Assembly: GCA_020404895.1 (NCBI GenBank)
Contig: JADBWK010000002.1
Span: forward strand, 59,341 to 123,340
DNA from: Pseudanabaena sp. M085S1SP2A07QC
GTDB taxonomy: Bacteria > Cyanobacteriota > Cyanobacteriia > Pseudanabaenales > Pseudanabaenaceae
DNA length: 64,000 nt
Reading direction: 5' to 3'
This document shows positions 42,508 to 49,812 of the stretch, in pieces (within the stretch, counting starts at the first letter, position 1; every line of letters starts with the position of its first letter). The notes below the pieces were generated by a model that searched no databases, was not told the origin of the DNA, and saw nothing but the letters and a program-made list of their open reading frames with translations. The position numbers and the translations under genes were made by a program.

Positions 42508-42792
42508 ATGACTAAAGCTATTTGGAATGGTGTTGTGCTTGCGGAAAGTGATCGCTGTGAAGTTGTGGATGGCAATCAGTACTTTCCTGCTGATGCACTG
42601 AATATGGAATACTTCAAGCCTAGCAATACCCATACAACTTATGGCTGGAAAGGAGTGGCGAGTTATTACAGTGTTGAGGTTAATGGCGAAACGAACAAGG
42701 ATGCAGCTTGGTACTATCCTGAGCCAAAGGATGCGGCAAAACAGATCAAAGGTCATATTGCCTTTTGGCGTGGCGTAAAAGTTCAACCATAA
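42508..42792 (+). CDS. DUF427 protein
   Basis: A 94-residue DUF427 protein. It has AIWNGVVLAESDRCEVVDGN, the central ALNMEYFKPSNTHTTYGWKG and AAWYYPEPKDAAKQIKGHIAFW, the whole conserved module. The family has a compact beta fold and unknown function. It is monocistronic and followed by two palindromes. Confidence 0.88.
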   Translation: MTKAIWNGVVLAESDRCEVVDGNQYFPADALNMEYFKPSNTHTTYGWKGVASYYSVEVNGETNKDAAWYYPEPKDAAKQIKGHIAFWRGVKVQP

Positions 42793-42799
42793 ATATTGG

Positions 42800-42851
42800 A
42801 AATCACGCAATGTAGGGGCAATTCATGAATTGCCCCTACATTGCGTGATTT
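42800..42851. repeat. 26-bp perfect palindrome, CAATTCATGAATTG core
   Basis: Arms AAATCACGCAATGTAGGGG... are perfect over 26 bp with no loop. The bases just after it (TGTGTAAGTCC) resemble one end of the 107-bp MITE at 25534, so this may be a decayed copy of that element. Confidence 0.8.
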
Positions 42852-42862
42852 TGTGTAAGTCC

Positions 42863-42901
42863 ATAAATAAAAAGCCGCGCAAAGCACGGCTTTTTATTTA
42901 T
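42863..42901. terminator. 18-bp palindrome, GCAAAGC centre
   Basis: ATAAATAAAAAGCCGCGC pairs with its inverse with one mismatch around AAA. It lies 24 bases from the gspE-like stop. Confidence 0.75.
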
Positions 42902-42924
42902 TAATTAACAGCCTTGATACGCGC

Positions 42925-44589
42925 TTAGCAAGAAATGGGGGAATTGACTCGGTAGATAGCACTACGGGGTAAGACGCGCAAAATTTCTTCAGTTGTAGTT
43001 ATGCCAGCATTTAGTTTGTCGATCGCTGCTAGGCGAAATGAATTAAAGTCAATTTCATTAAGATAATGATTCACTTGGGTAATCGTGCCTTCATAAATCA
43101 TTTGGCGAAAAGCATCATCAATATCGATCAATTCGACCACAGCTTCTCGCCCAATATAACCAGTGAAAAAGCATTTTTCACAACCTTTACCTTTGCGCCA
43201 ACGACTAGAATCAATATCTTCGCGATCAAGCCTGAGAGATTGTAGCTCTGACAAAGATGGGTGATGGGTCGCTGAGCAATGAGGGCAGTTTTTACGAATT
43301 AGCCGCTGAGCGACCACACCCAATAAAGCATCACTAATCAATCCTGGATCTGGACCGAGATCTTTGAGGCGAGGGATAGCACTAGCCGCATCATTTGTAT
43401 GCATTGTTGACAACACCAAATGCCCTGTTAGAGCCGCCCTGACAACGGTTTCAGCGGTTTCAGGATCTCGGACTTCGCCTACCATCACAATATCAGGATC
43501 TTGGCGTAAAATCGCTCGTAACCCTGCGGCAAAAGTCATGCCAGCAGGTTCGCAAACTTGGGTTTGGGTAATATTTGGCAAGATATATTCGACAGGATCT
43601 TCAACGGTGATCACGTTGACATGTTCTTGAGCGATCGCTTGCAGGCTTGTATAAAGGGTACTAGTTTTGCCCGAACCCGTTGGACCAGTCATGATGATAA
43701 GCCCTTGAGGTTGTCGTAACCAACTATCGTAAATTTTTAGGGTGCGATCGCTAAATCCTAAATTTTCTAGATGGTTTGAGAAAGGATTGTCGCGGGGCAA
43801 AAGCCTAATTACCGCTTTTTCACCACAGACACAGGGCAATGTACTCACCCGCATATCGAGATTGCGATGCAGACTCTCATCGCTGGTATATTCTTTGCCA
43901 ATGCGTCCGTCTTGAGGACGGCGACTATCAGCGATGTCCATGTCGGACATCACTTTCAGCGCGACAATAATTTTGCGGCTAATTTCGAGGGGCAAGGTTT
44001 TGATATCGCGCAAAATGCCATCAATACGAAAGCGGACTCTTAAACCCGTGGGAGTTGGCTCCAGATGAATGTCACTAGCGCGATGTTGTAATGCGATCGA
44101 CATTAAGGCATTAATCCGACGGGTTTGATCGACAGCTTGAGATAGATAAAGATCCGTAGCCTCCACAATATCAACTTGCTCAGTTTCCCCTGTAAGCGGA
44201 TTGATCGCTTGTGCCGAATGAATCTCGTTAGGATTAGGAATATTTTGGCGACGAAACCATGCGCGATAACTCGTCGCTGTAATCTTGATCGTTTTGATCT
44301 CGGTCAAAGTGCGATCGCTGATCAACTTAATGTGTTCATCAGTTAAAGGCTTGGGACTGCCAATATAAAAACAGTTGCGCCAGAGTAGCAGAGGAATTAC
44401 TGGCGGTAAGATGCTGCGGTCTTCAAATTCCCGAAAGAAACGGTGCGTGAGATCTTGGTCAAGCCAAGATAAATGCACATTGCCTTCAATATCTACTAAA
44501 AAATTCAATGCTTCTTCGCAGGTCGCGATGTTTCCATGTCGCAGCCTTTTCCAGACTGATTCCCCTTCTGAATGTCTAGATTCATTCAT
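42925..44589 (-). CDS. GspE/PilB-type secretion ATPase
   Basis: A 554-residue type II secretion/type IV pilus ATPase: RASDIHLEPT near 175, Walker A GPTGSGKTST near 300, an Asp box VITVEDPVEY, Walker B DPDIVMVGEVRDPETAE and His box GHLVLSTMHTND. The C-terminus has the zinc pair CPHC (~437) and CEKC (~466). The first ~120 residues are a divergent GspE N-terminal part. No pilus genes adjoin, so it is either PilB or the second PilB paralogue found in cyanobacteria. Confidence 0.85.
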   Translation of the reverse strand: MNESRHSEGESVWKRLRHGNIATCEEALNFLVDIEGNVHLSWLDQDLTHRFFREFEDRSILPPVIPLLLWRNCFYIGSPKPLTDEHIKLISDRTLTEIKTIKITATSYRAWFRRQNIPNPNEIHSAQAINPLTGETEQVDIVEATDLYLSQAVDQTRRINALMSIALQHRASDIHLEPTPTGLRVRFRIDGILRDIKTLPLEISRKIIVALKVMSDMDIADSRRPQDGRIGKEYTSDESLHRNLDMRVSTLPCVCGEKAVIRLLPRDNPFSNHLENLGFSDRTLKIYDSWLRQPQGLIIMTGPTGSGKTSTLYTSLQAIAQEHVNVITVEDPVEYILPNITQTQVCEPAGMTFAAGLRAILRQDPDIVMVGEVRDPETAETVVRAALTGHLVLSTMHTNDAASAIPRLKDLGPDPGLISDALLGVVAQRLIRKNCPHCSATHHPSLSELQSLRLDREDIDSSRWRKGKGCEKCFFTGYIGREAVVELIDIDDAFRQMIYEGTITQVNHYLNEIDFNSFRLAAIDKLNAGITTTEEILRVLPRSAIYRVNSPISC

Positions 44590-44636
44590 ATTTTGTAAGC
44601 CCTAAGTCAGAACTTGCACATAATCTTTCGTTAAAT

Positions 44637-44679
44637 GAAATGAGGTAATACATCTCTGTGAAATGCATTACCTCATTTC
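44637..44679. terminator. Hairpin upstream of gspE-like gene
   Basis: GAAATGAGGTAAT pairs with ATTACCTCATTTC around a 17-base imperfect centre. It lies between the gspE-like start and the small PCP_red gene. Confidence 0.6.
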
Positions 44680-44802
44680 CCATTATGAAACTAATTTGCT
44701 AATGGCGGTAAAACCAAAAAGATTGTTTTTTTGAAAGCTTTCCTAATACATAGAGCTTCCAAAAAAAGTTTCTATAATAAGAATTGCTGGAGGTAGGTTC
44801 TT

Positions 44803-44991
44803 TCAATTCATTTGATCATATTTTTTATTGAACATTTTTTTTGCTTGGTCATAAACATCCACAGTGATTGGCGAGAAGCTATTATCTTGAGCATATTTCT
44901 CTATTTTTTTACGGGCAAAAGGACGAACAAAGAAAGGAATATCTTTAAGCTTAGCTTCGGCTTCAGTCGTCCATACAATCTTTTCACTCAT
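44803..44991 (-). CDS. PCP_red-domain small protein
   Basis: A 62-residue protein matching the C-terminal PCP_red module of light-independent protochlorophyllide reductase subunit B: WTTEAEAKLKDIPFFVRPFA then KKIEKYAQDN and the Val/Ile-rich end. Stand-alone copies occur in many cyanobacteria; their function is not known, though a link to chlorophyll synthesis is presumed. Confidence 0.82.
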   Translation of the reverse strand: MSEKIVWTTEAEAKLKDIPFFVRPFARKKIEKYAQDNSFSPITVDVYDQAKKMFNKKYDQMN

Positions 44992-45086
44992 TTCTTTTTA
45001 GATTTTATTTTTATTTCTTATTTTGCTTACTGCTTTACAAATTTTAGCCTAGCGATCGCCACTCGTACAGCTAAGTAACCATGACC

Positions 45087-45133
45087 CAAACCCTTAAGGT
45101 TTCGACCCTGCGGGTCGAAACCTTAAGGGTTTG
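45087..45133. terminator. 22-bp perfect palindrome, TGC loop
   Basis: CAAACCCTTAAGGTTTCGACCC pairs with its inverse around TGC. It lies just after the padR stop region, with the same CCCTTAAGG word seen in the hairpin at 36144. Confidence 0.75.
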
Positions 45134-45140
45134 AAATTTT

Positions 45141-45680
45141 TTATTGCCAAGTAGCTACAAGATTCAAGGCTTCATCACACCAATCGATCCAGCCTTGCTC
45201 AAAGCTGATCCCTCGGCGGAGTGTTAAATAGGCAAAACGAGACTCTTTGGGACAATCTTGAGGTGAACTAAAAAAGTTACGCTCGATCGCTTGATAATTT
45301 TCTAGTTGTTGCTGATGCAATTGACGATGATGTGTGATCTTTTGAGCCATTGCTTCTTCGGGAATGAGATAACCCGCATAGATTTTAAGTAAAAATTCAT
45401 CTTTCACGGTTGCAACATCGCTAGATTGCAGCAGCCATGTTTTCAGATGCACTAGCCCCGTATCAGAAACTGAAAATATTTTTTTGTCTGGTCGTCCTTC
45501 TTGGGCGATCGCTTCAGCCACGATCAAACTTTGCTGCTCTAGCTTAGTTAACTCACGATAAATCTGTTGGTGTGTGGCTTGCCAGAAAAATCCCACCGTC
45601 CCGTCAAATTGTTTGGCGAGGTCATAACCGCTTTTCGGTTCGCTAATCAGAGAAACCAAGATGGCGTAAGCAAGAGACAT
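45141..45680 (-). CDS. PadR-family transcriptional regulator
   Basis: A 179-residue PadR repressor from ATG 45680 (MSLAYAILVSLISEPKSGYD); the frame extends upstream but those codons lie in the promoter. The winged helix covers residues ~1-85 (SGYDLAKQFDGTVGFFW...QQIYRELTKLEQQ), and a helical PadR C-terminal dimerisation domain follows to 179. It is divergent from the oxidoreductase gene and shares its operator region, so it probably represses that promoter and two copies of it further along. Confidence 0.88.
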   Translation of the reverse strand: MSLAYAILVSLISEPKSGYDLAKQFDGTVGFFWQATHQQIYRELTKLEQQSLIVAEAIAQEGRPDKKIFSVSDTGLVHLKTWLLQSSDVATVKDEFLLKIYAGYLIPEEAMAQKITHHRQLHQQQLENYQAIERNFFSSPQDCPKESRFAYLTLRRGISFEQGWIDWCDEALNLVATWQ

Positions 45681-45683
45681 AGG

Positions 45684-45705
45684 TTTGAAATTTATTTGAA
45701 ATTTA
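45684..45705. repeat. 11-bp perfect tandem duplication in padR leader
   Basis: TTTGAAATTTA occurs twice head to tail just upstream of padR. The truncated padR copy at 48142 has the unit only once. Confidence 0.8.
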
Positions 45706-45717
45706 TTTGAACTAGGG

Positions 45718-45768
45718 TTGACATATGCACTTAGTTGAGTATACATTATTTGATGTATACTCAACTAA
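45718..45768 (+). promoter_or_regulatory. Promoter with 16-bp inverted-repeat operator (copy 1)
   Basis: TTGACA at 45718-45723 and TATACA at 45740-45745 with a 16-base spacer form a sigma-70 promoter. A perfect 16-bp inverted repeat TTAGTTGAGTATACAT / ATGTATACTCAACTAA (spacer 6) covers the -10 box, ideal for PadR repression. Two related copies lie at 46459 and 48169. Confidence 0.75.
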
Positions 45769-45815
45769 TTCAATATTAACTTAGTTGAATACAAATACAA
45801 GCTTAAAATAGAGCT

Positions 45816-46400
45816 ATGAATAAAAAAATCTTGATTGTGCAAGGGCATCCCAACCCAACTAGCTATTGTTCTGCCCTTGCAGAAGCCTATAAGAAAGCGG
45901 CGATCGCGTCTGGTGCAGAAGTGCATGAGATTGTGGTCAATGACTTAGAGTTTAATTTCAACCCACCCGAATATCAATCTAAGTTAATTCCTGAACTCGA
46001 AGAGGATGTGCTGAAGTCTCAAGATGAAATTCGTTGGGCGGAACATCTGGTTTTTGTTTATCCGAATTGGTGGGGAACAATGCCCACTTTACTGAAAGCC
46101 TTTATTGATCGCGTGTTCACATCAGGATTTGCTTTCAAGTATCAGAAAGATTCCGTTTGGTGGGATCAACTTCTCAAAGGAAAAAGTGCCAGACTAATCG
46201 TCACAATGGATACACCATCTTGGTATTACCGATTTGTCTATGGTCAACCAGGACATACGGCAATGAAAAAAAATATCCTTGAATTTTGCGGTATCAAACC
46301 AGTAAAAATTACTTCCATTGGTAGCGTTAAGACTTCCGATCTAGCCCAAAGACAGAAGTGGTTAAAACAAGTAGGAACTTTAGGTGAAAAATATTTATGA
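45816..46400 (+). CDS. Flavodoxin-fold NAD(P)H-dependent oxidoreductase
   Basis: A 194-residue NQO1/KefF-type flavoprotein: VQGHPNPTSYCSALAEAYK near the start binds FMN/FAD phosphate, and FVYPNWWGTMPTLLKAFIDR lines the active site. It would reduce quinones or other electrophiles. It is transcribed from the PadR-type promoter. Its stop overlaps an ATG that begins a 7-codon stub of a cupin gene. Confidence 0.88.
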   Translation: MNKKILIVQGHPNPTSYCSALAEAYKKAAIASGAEVHEIVVNDLEFNFNPPEYQSKLIPELEEDVLKSQDEIRWAEHLVFVYPNWWGTMPTLLKAFIDRVFTSGFAFKYQKDSVWWDQLLKGKSARLIVTMDTPSWYYRFVYGQPGHTAMKKNILEFCGIKPVKITSIGSVKTSDLAQRQKWLKQVGTLGEKYL

Positions 46401-46420
46401 CCATCATCGACCCCAATTAA
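46397..46420 (+). pseudogene. 5' stub of broken cupin gene
   Basis: ATG 46397 overlaps the oxidoreductase stop and reads MTIIDPN before TAA. The same start (NIIDPNQIPSRTGSNYP) resumes at 47608 beyond the epimerase gene, so this is probably the original cupin start. Confidence 0.5.
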
Positions 46421-46458
46421 GCAAGGGACATATTTTTGAAAATTAACTAGACTTGAGG

Positions 46459-46508
46459 TTGACGTAAGCACTAAATTGAATATATATTATCTCCTATATT
46501 CAATTTAG
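46459..46508 (+). promoter_or_regulatory. Promoter with inverted-repeat operator (copy 2)
   Basis: TTGACG at 46459-46464 and TATATA at 46481-46486, again 16 bases apart. The inverted repeat CTAAATTGAATATA / TATATTCAATTTAG (14 bp arms, spacer 10) overlaps the -10 box as in copy 1. Confidence 0.65.
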
Positions 46509-46565
46509 CGCATATTAATTTAGTTGAATATAGCTGCCAATTTGTTATTGATAGGAGACAAAATC

Positions 46566-47582
46566 ATGAACACTTCTCAACAAGAGTTTCAAATTGTTTT
46601 TGGTACAGGTGCTTTAGGTAAGGCGATCGCACAGCAACTTATTGCAGATGACAAGCAAGTACGGATGGTAAGTCGCAGCAATCAGGAGAATTTGCCTCAA
46701 GGCGTGGAATTTGTGATCGGTGATGCTGCCGATCCACGATTCACGCAGAATGTTTGCCAAGGTGCAGAGGTGGTTTATCACTGTGCGGGACCAAAATACA
46801 ATTTCAAAGCTTGGGTTAAAGAATTCCCTCCCTTACAGCAAGGTATTCTCGCTGGTGCGATCGCTAGTGGTGCAAAGCTGATTTACGGCGATAATCTCTA
46901 TGGCTATGGCAAAGTCAAAGAACCGATGCGCGAAGATATGCCATATGCCGCAACTACAAATAAGGGTAAGATCCGCGCTCAACTTGCGGAAACCTTGATG
47001 AATGCTCATCGTGCAGGAAAAGCCCAAGTAGCGATCGCCCGATCCTCTGATTTTTATGGTGAAGGTGTTCTCAATTCAGTATTTGGCGATCGCGTGTTTA
47101 TTCCTGCCCTACAAGGCAAGATCGCCGAAGCGATCGGCAACTTGGATCTACCTCATACCTATACCTACATTCAAGATTTTGCGAGAGCGATGATCATTTT
47201 GGGAGAGCGAGATGAAGCGATCGGGCAAGTCTGGCATGTTCCCAACGCGCCCACGATTTCCACAAGAGAAATGCTGAATATTCTTTTTGAAGAATTGGGA
47301 CTACCATCAAAAATGAATGGCATGGGTAAATTGATGCTGCGAATTGGTGGAATCTTCATTCCTGAAGCGGCGGAAACAGTAGAGATGATGTATGAATTTG
47401 AGAATCCATTTGTTGTTGACAGTTCTAAGTTTGTCAATGCATTTGGCGATATTGCCACTCCTCATCGTGAAGCAATTCGCAATACAATTGCATGGTATCA
47501 GCAATATTTACAAACACAAGCTGAATATGAATCAGTAAAAAATGAAGTTCGTAAATCTATGGAGAAAGTTGCTGCAACCTAG
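46566..47582 (+). CDS. NAD-dependent epimerase/dehydratase-like protein
   Basis: An extended short-chain dehydrogenase of 338 residues from ATG 46566 (MNTSQQEFQIVFG); an upstream in-frame start adds 14 residues in the leader. The nucleotide loop GTGALGKAIAQQL, the substrate-region YGDNLYGYG with a Tyr, and ARSSDFYGEG are present; the classical YxxxK is not clearly seen, so this is an atypical member. Substrate unknown. It is preceded by copy 2 of the PadR-type promoter. Confidence 0.82.
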   Translation: MNTSQQEFQIVFGTGALGKAIAQQLIADDKQVRMVSRSNQENLPQGVEFVIGDAADPRFTQNVCQGAEVVYHCAGPKYNFKAWVKEFPPLQQGILAGAIASGAKLIYGDNLYGYGKVKEPMREDMPYAATTNKGKIRAQLAETLMNAHRAGKAQVAIARSSDFYGEGVLNSVFGDRVFIPALQGKIAEAIGNLDLPHTYTYIQDFARAMIILGERDEAIGQVWHVPNAPTISTREMLNILFEELGLPSKMNGMGKLMLRIGGIFIPEAAETVEMMYEFENPFVVDSSKFVNAFGDIATPHREAIRNTIAWYQQYLQTQAEYESVKNEVRKSMEKVAAT

Positions 47583-47607
47583 AGAAAGTTCAATCCTACA
47601 TCTATAG

Positions 47608-48004
47608 AATATCATCGATCCTAACCAAATACCTAGTCGCACAGGCAGTAACTATCCCGATCGCTTTAAACCCGTAGTCGCAGGACGTGAAAAGAAGCGT
47701 TTAGGTGACGCAGCAGGATTGAAAAACTTTGGTGTGAACTTGACAACACTTCCACCAAAATCGCGATCGGCGCTCCGTCATTGGTATACAAAACAGGACG
47801 AGTTCATCTATGTTCTTTTATGTTCTTTTAGGTGAATTAACTCTGATTACTGATGAAGGCGAAGCGATTTTGTCAGCAGGGCAAGCATCGGGATTCCCTG
47901 CGGGTGAGCCAAACGGGCATTGTCTTTATAATCACTCCGATCAAGTAGCTACTTATCTAGAAATCGGCGATCGCCTCAGCAGCGATCCAGTTTTGCTGCT
48001 CTAG
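47608..48004 (+). pseudogene. Main body of broken cupin gene, frameshifted
   Basis: Reads NIIDPNQIPSRTGSNYPDRF, then LTTLPPKSRSALRHWYTKQD, EFIYVLLG, and after a frameshift GELTLITDEGEAILSAGQAS and LYNHSDQVATYLEIGDRLS, a typical single-domain cupin. The shift is caused by a perfect tandem duplication of TGTTCTTTTA at 47811-47830 (10 bp). Similarity ends at a GCGATCGC at 47967, where padR-derived sequence begins. No start codon remains. Confidence 0.75.
47811..47830. repeat. 10-bp perfect tandem duplication
   Basis: TGTTCTTTTA is present twice and breaks the cupin frame. Removing one copy restores the reading YVLLGELTLITDEG. Confidence 0.9.
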
Positions 48005-48142
48005 TTTTGTTAATTCACGATAAATCTGTTGGTGCGTGGCTTGCAAAAAAAATCCCACTGTCCCATCAAATTGTTTGGCGAGGGCGTAACCGCTTTTTGG
48101 TTCGCAAACAAGGGAAACCAAGATGGCATGGGCTAGAGATAT
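47957..48142 (-). pseudogene. Truncated second padR copy
   Basis: Minus-strand reading ISLAHAILVSLVCEPKSGYA then QQIYRELTKLEQQNWIAAEA is the first ~60 residues of the PadR gene at 45680. The start codon has become ATA, and the 3' end stops at the cupin junction. It carries along its upstream promoter/operator. Confidence 0.75.
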
Positions 48143-48168
48143 AGGTTTGAAATTTATTTGAAGAGGGG

Positions 48169-48218
48169 TTGACATATGCACTTAGTTTAGTATACATTAT
48201 TTAGCATATTCAACTAAG
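48169..48218 (+). promoter_or_regulatory. Promoter with inverted-repeat operator (copy 3)
   Basis: TTGACA at 48169-48174 and TATACA at 48191-48196 with the same 16-base spacer as copy 1. The inverted repeat (CTTAGTTTAGTATA...TATTCAACTAAG) has mismatches. It drives the aldehyde dehydrogenase. Confidence 0.65.
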
Positions 48219-48309
48219 TGTATGTTAAATTGATTGAATATAAATCAACAATAGCCCTTGCAGGGGATCGAAAAAGAACCGTCTTTAATTAATAAATTAT
48301 GGTGAAATT

Positions 48310-49710
48310 ATGGTTGCGATAACTGTTGATGATGTTAACAGCGTTGATATAAGAGCATTGATCGCTAAACAACGCGATTTCTTTGCTACGGGAAAAACTA
48401 AGGATTATAACTTTCGGGTTAGTCAGATGCAGAAACTTGCCAAAATAATCGCAAAGAATGAAAACCTGATCTTTGAGGCAATTCACCAAGATTTACGCAA
48501 ACCTGCAACCGAGGCTTTCACTAGCGAGATTTTTTGTGTTCTTTCTGAAATTGAATATGTATTAAAACATCTCAAAACTTGGATGAAACCGCAAAAAGTC
48601 GGAACGCCATTAACCTTTTTCCCTAGTTCCAGTTTTATCTATCCCGAACCACTAGGCGTAGTTCTCATTATTGCTCCTTGGAATTATCCCTTTGCGCTGA
48701 TGATTCAACCACTTATCGGCGCGATCGCGGCTGGGAACTGCGCCATTCTCAAGCCATCGGAGCAAACACCACATACATCGAAGGCGATTGCCCAAATCAT
48801 TAACAATAATTTTGATGCCAGTTTTATCGCTGCAATCGAAGGTGGTATCGACATTAATCAAGCTCTACTTGCTGAAAAATTTGATCATATATTTTTTACA
48901 GGCGGAACTGCGATCGGTAAAATTGTGATGGAATCGGCGGCTAAACATCTCACGCCTGTAACATTAGAACTTGGTGGTAAAAGCCCCTGTATTGTTGATG
49001 ACGATAGTAATTTGGAAATCACAGCAAAACGGATTATCTGGGGTAAATTCTTTAATGCTGGACAAACCTGTGTTGCACCTGATTATCTCTTAGTTCAGAA
49101 GAATATCAAGTCGGCGCTGATTGAGAAGTTATTAAAATCTGTCAAAACCTTTTACGGTGAAGATCCCCAACAAAGCCCAGACTTAGCAAGAATCGTTAAC
49201 TATCGACAATTTGATCGCCTTGTTAGTCTCCTAGATGAAGGTAAAATCTTAGTTGGTGGACAAAACGATAGAAGTGATCGCTTTATCGCACCGACACTAA
49301 TTGATGATGTGTCACCTAATTCCAAAATTATGTCCGAAGAAATCTTTGGACCAATTTTGCCAATTTTGGAATATGACCAACTCTCAGAGGCGATCGCCTT
49401 TGTTAAGACTCATCCTAAACCACTTGCGCTCTATTTTTTCTCTAATAACAAGCAAAATCAAGAACGCATTCTCCAAGAAATATCCTACGGTGGCGGTTGT
49501 TTCAACGACAGCATTGTCCATTATGTCAACCTAGAACTTCCCTTTGGTGGAGTCGGGGATAGTGGTATCGGCAGCTATCACGGTAAGTCTAGCTTTGATA
49601 CATTTTCTCACCGCAAGAGTGTACTCAAAAATTCGTTCCGTTTCGACATTAAGCTTCGGTATCCGCCTTACACAATGGCGATCGCTACCTTAAAGAAATT
49701 CATCAAATAA
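48310..49710 (+). CDS. Class 3-type aldehyde dehydrogenase
   Basis: A 466-residue NAD(P)-dependent aldehyde dehydrogenase. The nucleotide site FFTGGTAIGK, catalytic Glu in LELGGKSP, nucleophile Cys in FFNAGQTCVAPDY and the C-terminal LPFGGVGDSGIG are intact. It resembles Synechocystis SynALDH, which oxidises apocarotenals to acids, as I recall that sequence. A carotenoid oxygenase that could supply such aldehydes follows 100 bases downstream. ATG 48310. Confidence 0.92.
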   Translation: MVAITVDDVNSVDIRALIAKQRDFFATGKTKDYNFRVSQMQKLAKIIAKNENLIFEAIHQDLRKPATEAFTSEIFCVLSEIEYVLKHLKTWMKPQKVGTPLTFFPSSSFIYPEPLGVVLIIAPWNYPFALMIQPLIGAIAAGNCAILKPSEQTPHTSKAIAQIINNNFDASFIAAIEGGIDINQALLAEKFDHIFFTGGTAIGKIVMESAAKHLTPVTLELGGKSPCIVDDDSNLEITAKRIIWGKFFNAGQTCVAPDYLLVQKNIKSALIEKLLKSVKTFYGEDPQQSPDLARIVNYRQFDRLVSLLDEGKILVGGQNDRSDRFIAPTLIDDVSPNSKIMSEEIFGPILPILEYDQLSEAIAFVKTHPKPLALYFFSNNKQNQERILQEISYGGGCFNDSIVHYVNLELPFGGVGDSGIGSYHGKSSFDTFSHRKSVLKNSFRFDIKLRYPPYTMAIATLKKFIK

Positions 49711-49713
49711 AAT

Positions 49714-49782
49714 CTTGTTGCCATTGCGACCGAACAAGGCTGGCAGTTTACCCATAAAGATGGAACCCCTTATTCTTCTTGA
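49714..49782 (+). pseudogene. 3' tail of broken cupin gene
   Basis: Directly after the aldehyde dehydrogenase, the reading LVAIATEQGWQFTHKDGTPY-SS-stop is the usual end of the same cupin family. It fits the missing C-terminus of the body at 47608, so the aldehyde dehydrogenase block appears to sit inside the cupin gene. Confidence 0.55.
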
Positions 49783-49812
49783 AATCCATTAGAATCCATT
49801 AACGAGAAAACT

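Noticed and set aside
42499..42810. Open frame antisense to the DUF427 gene
   Set aside because: DUF427 motifs on the + strand are clear; the antisense frame has no motif.
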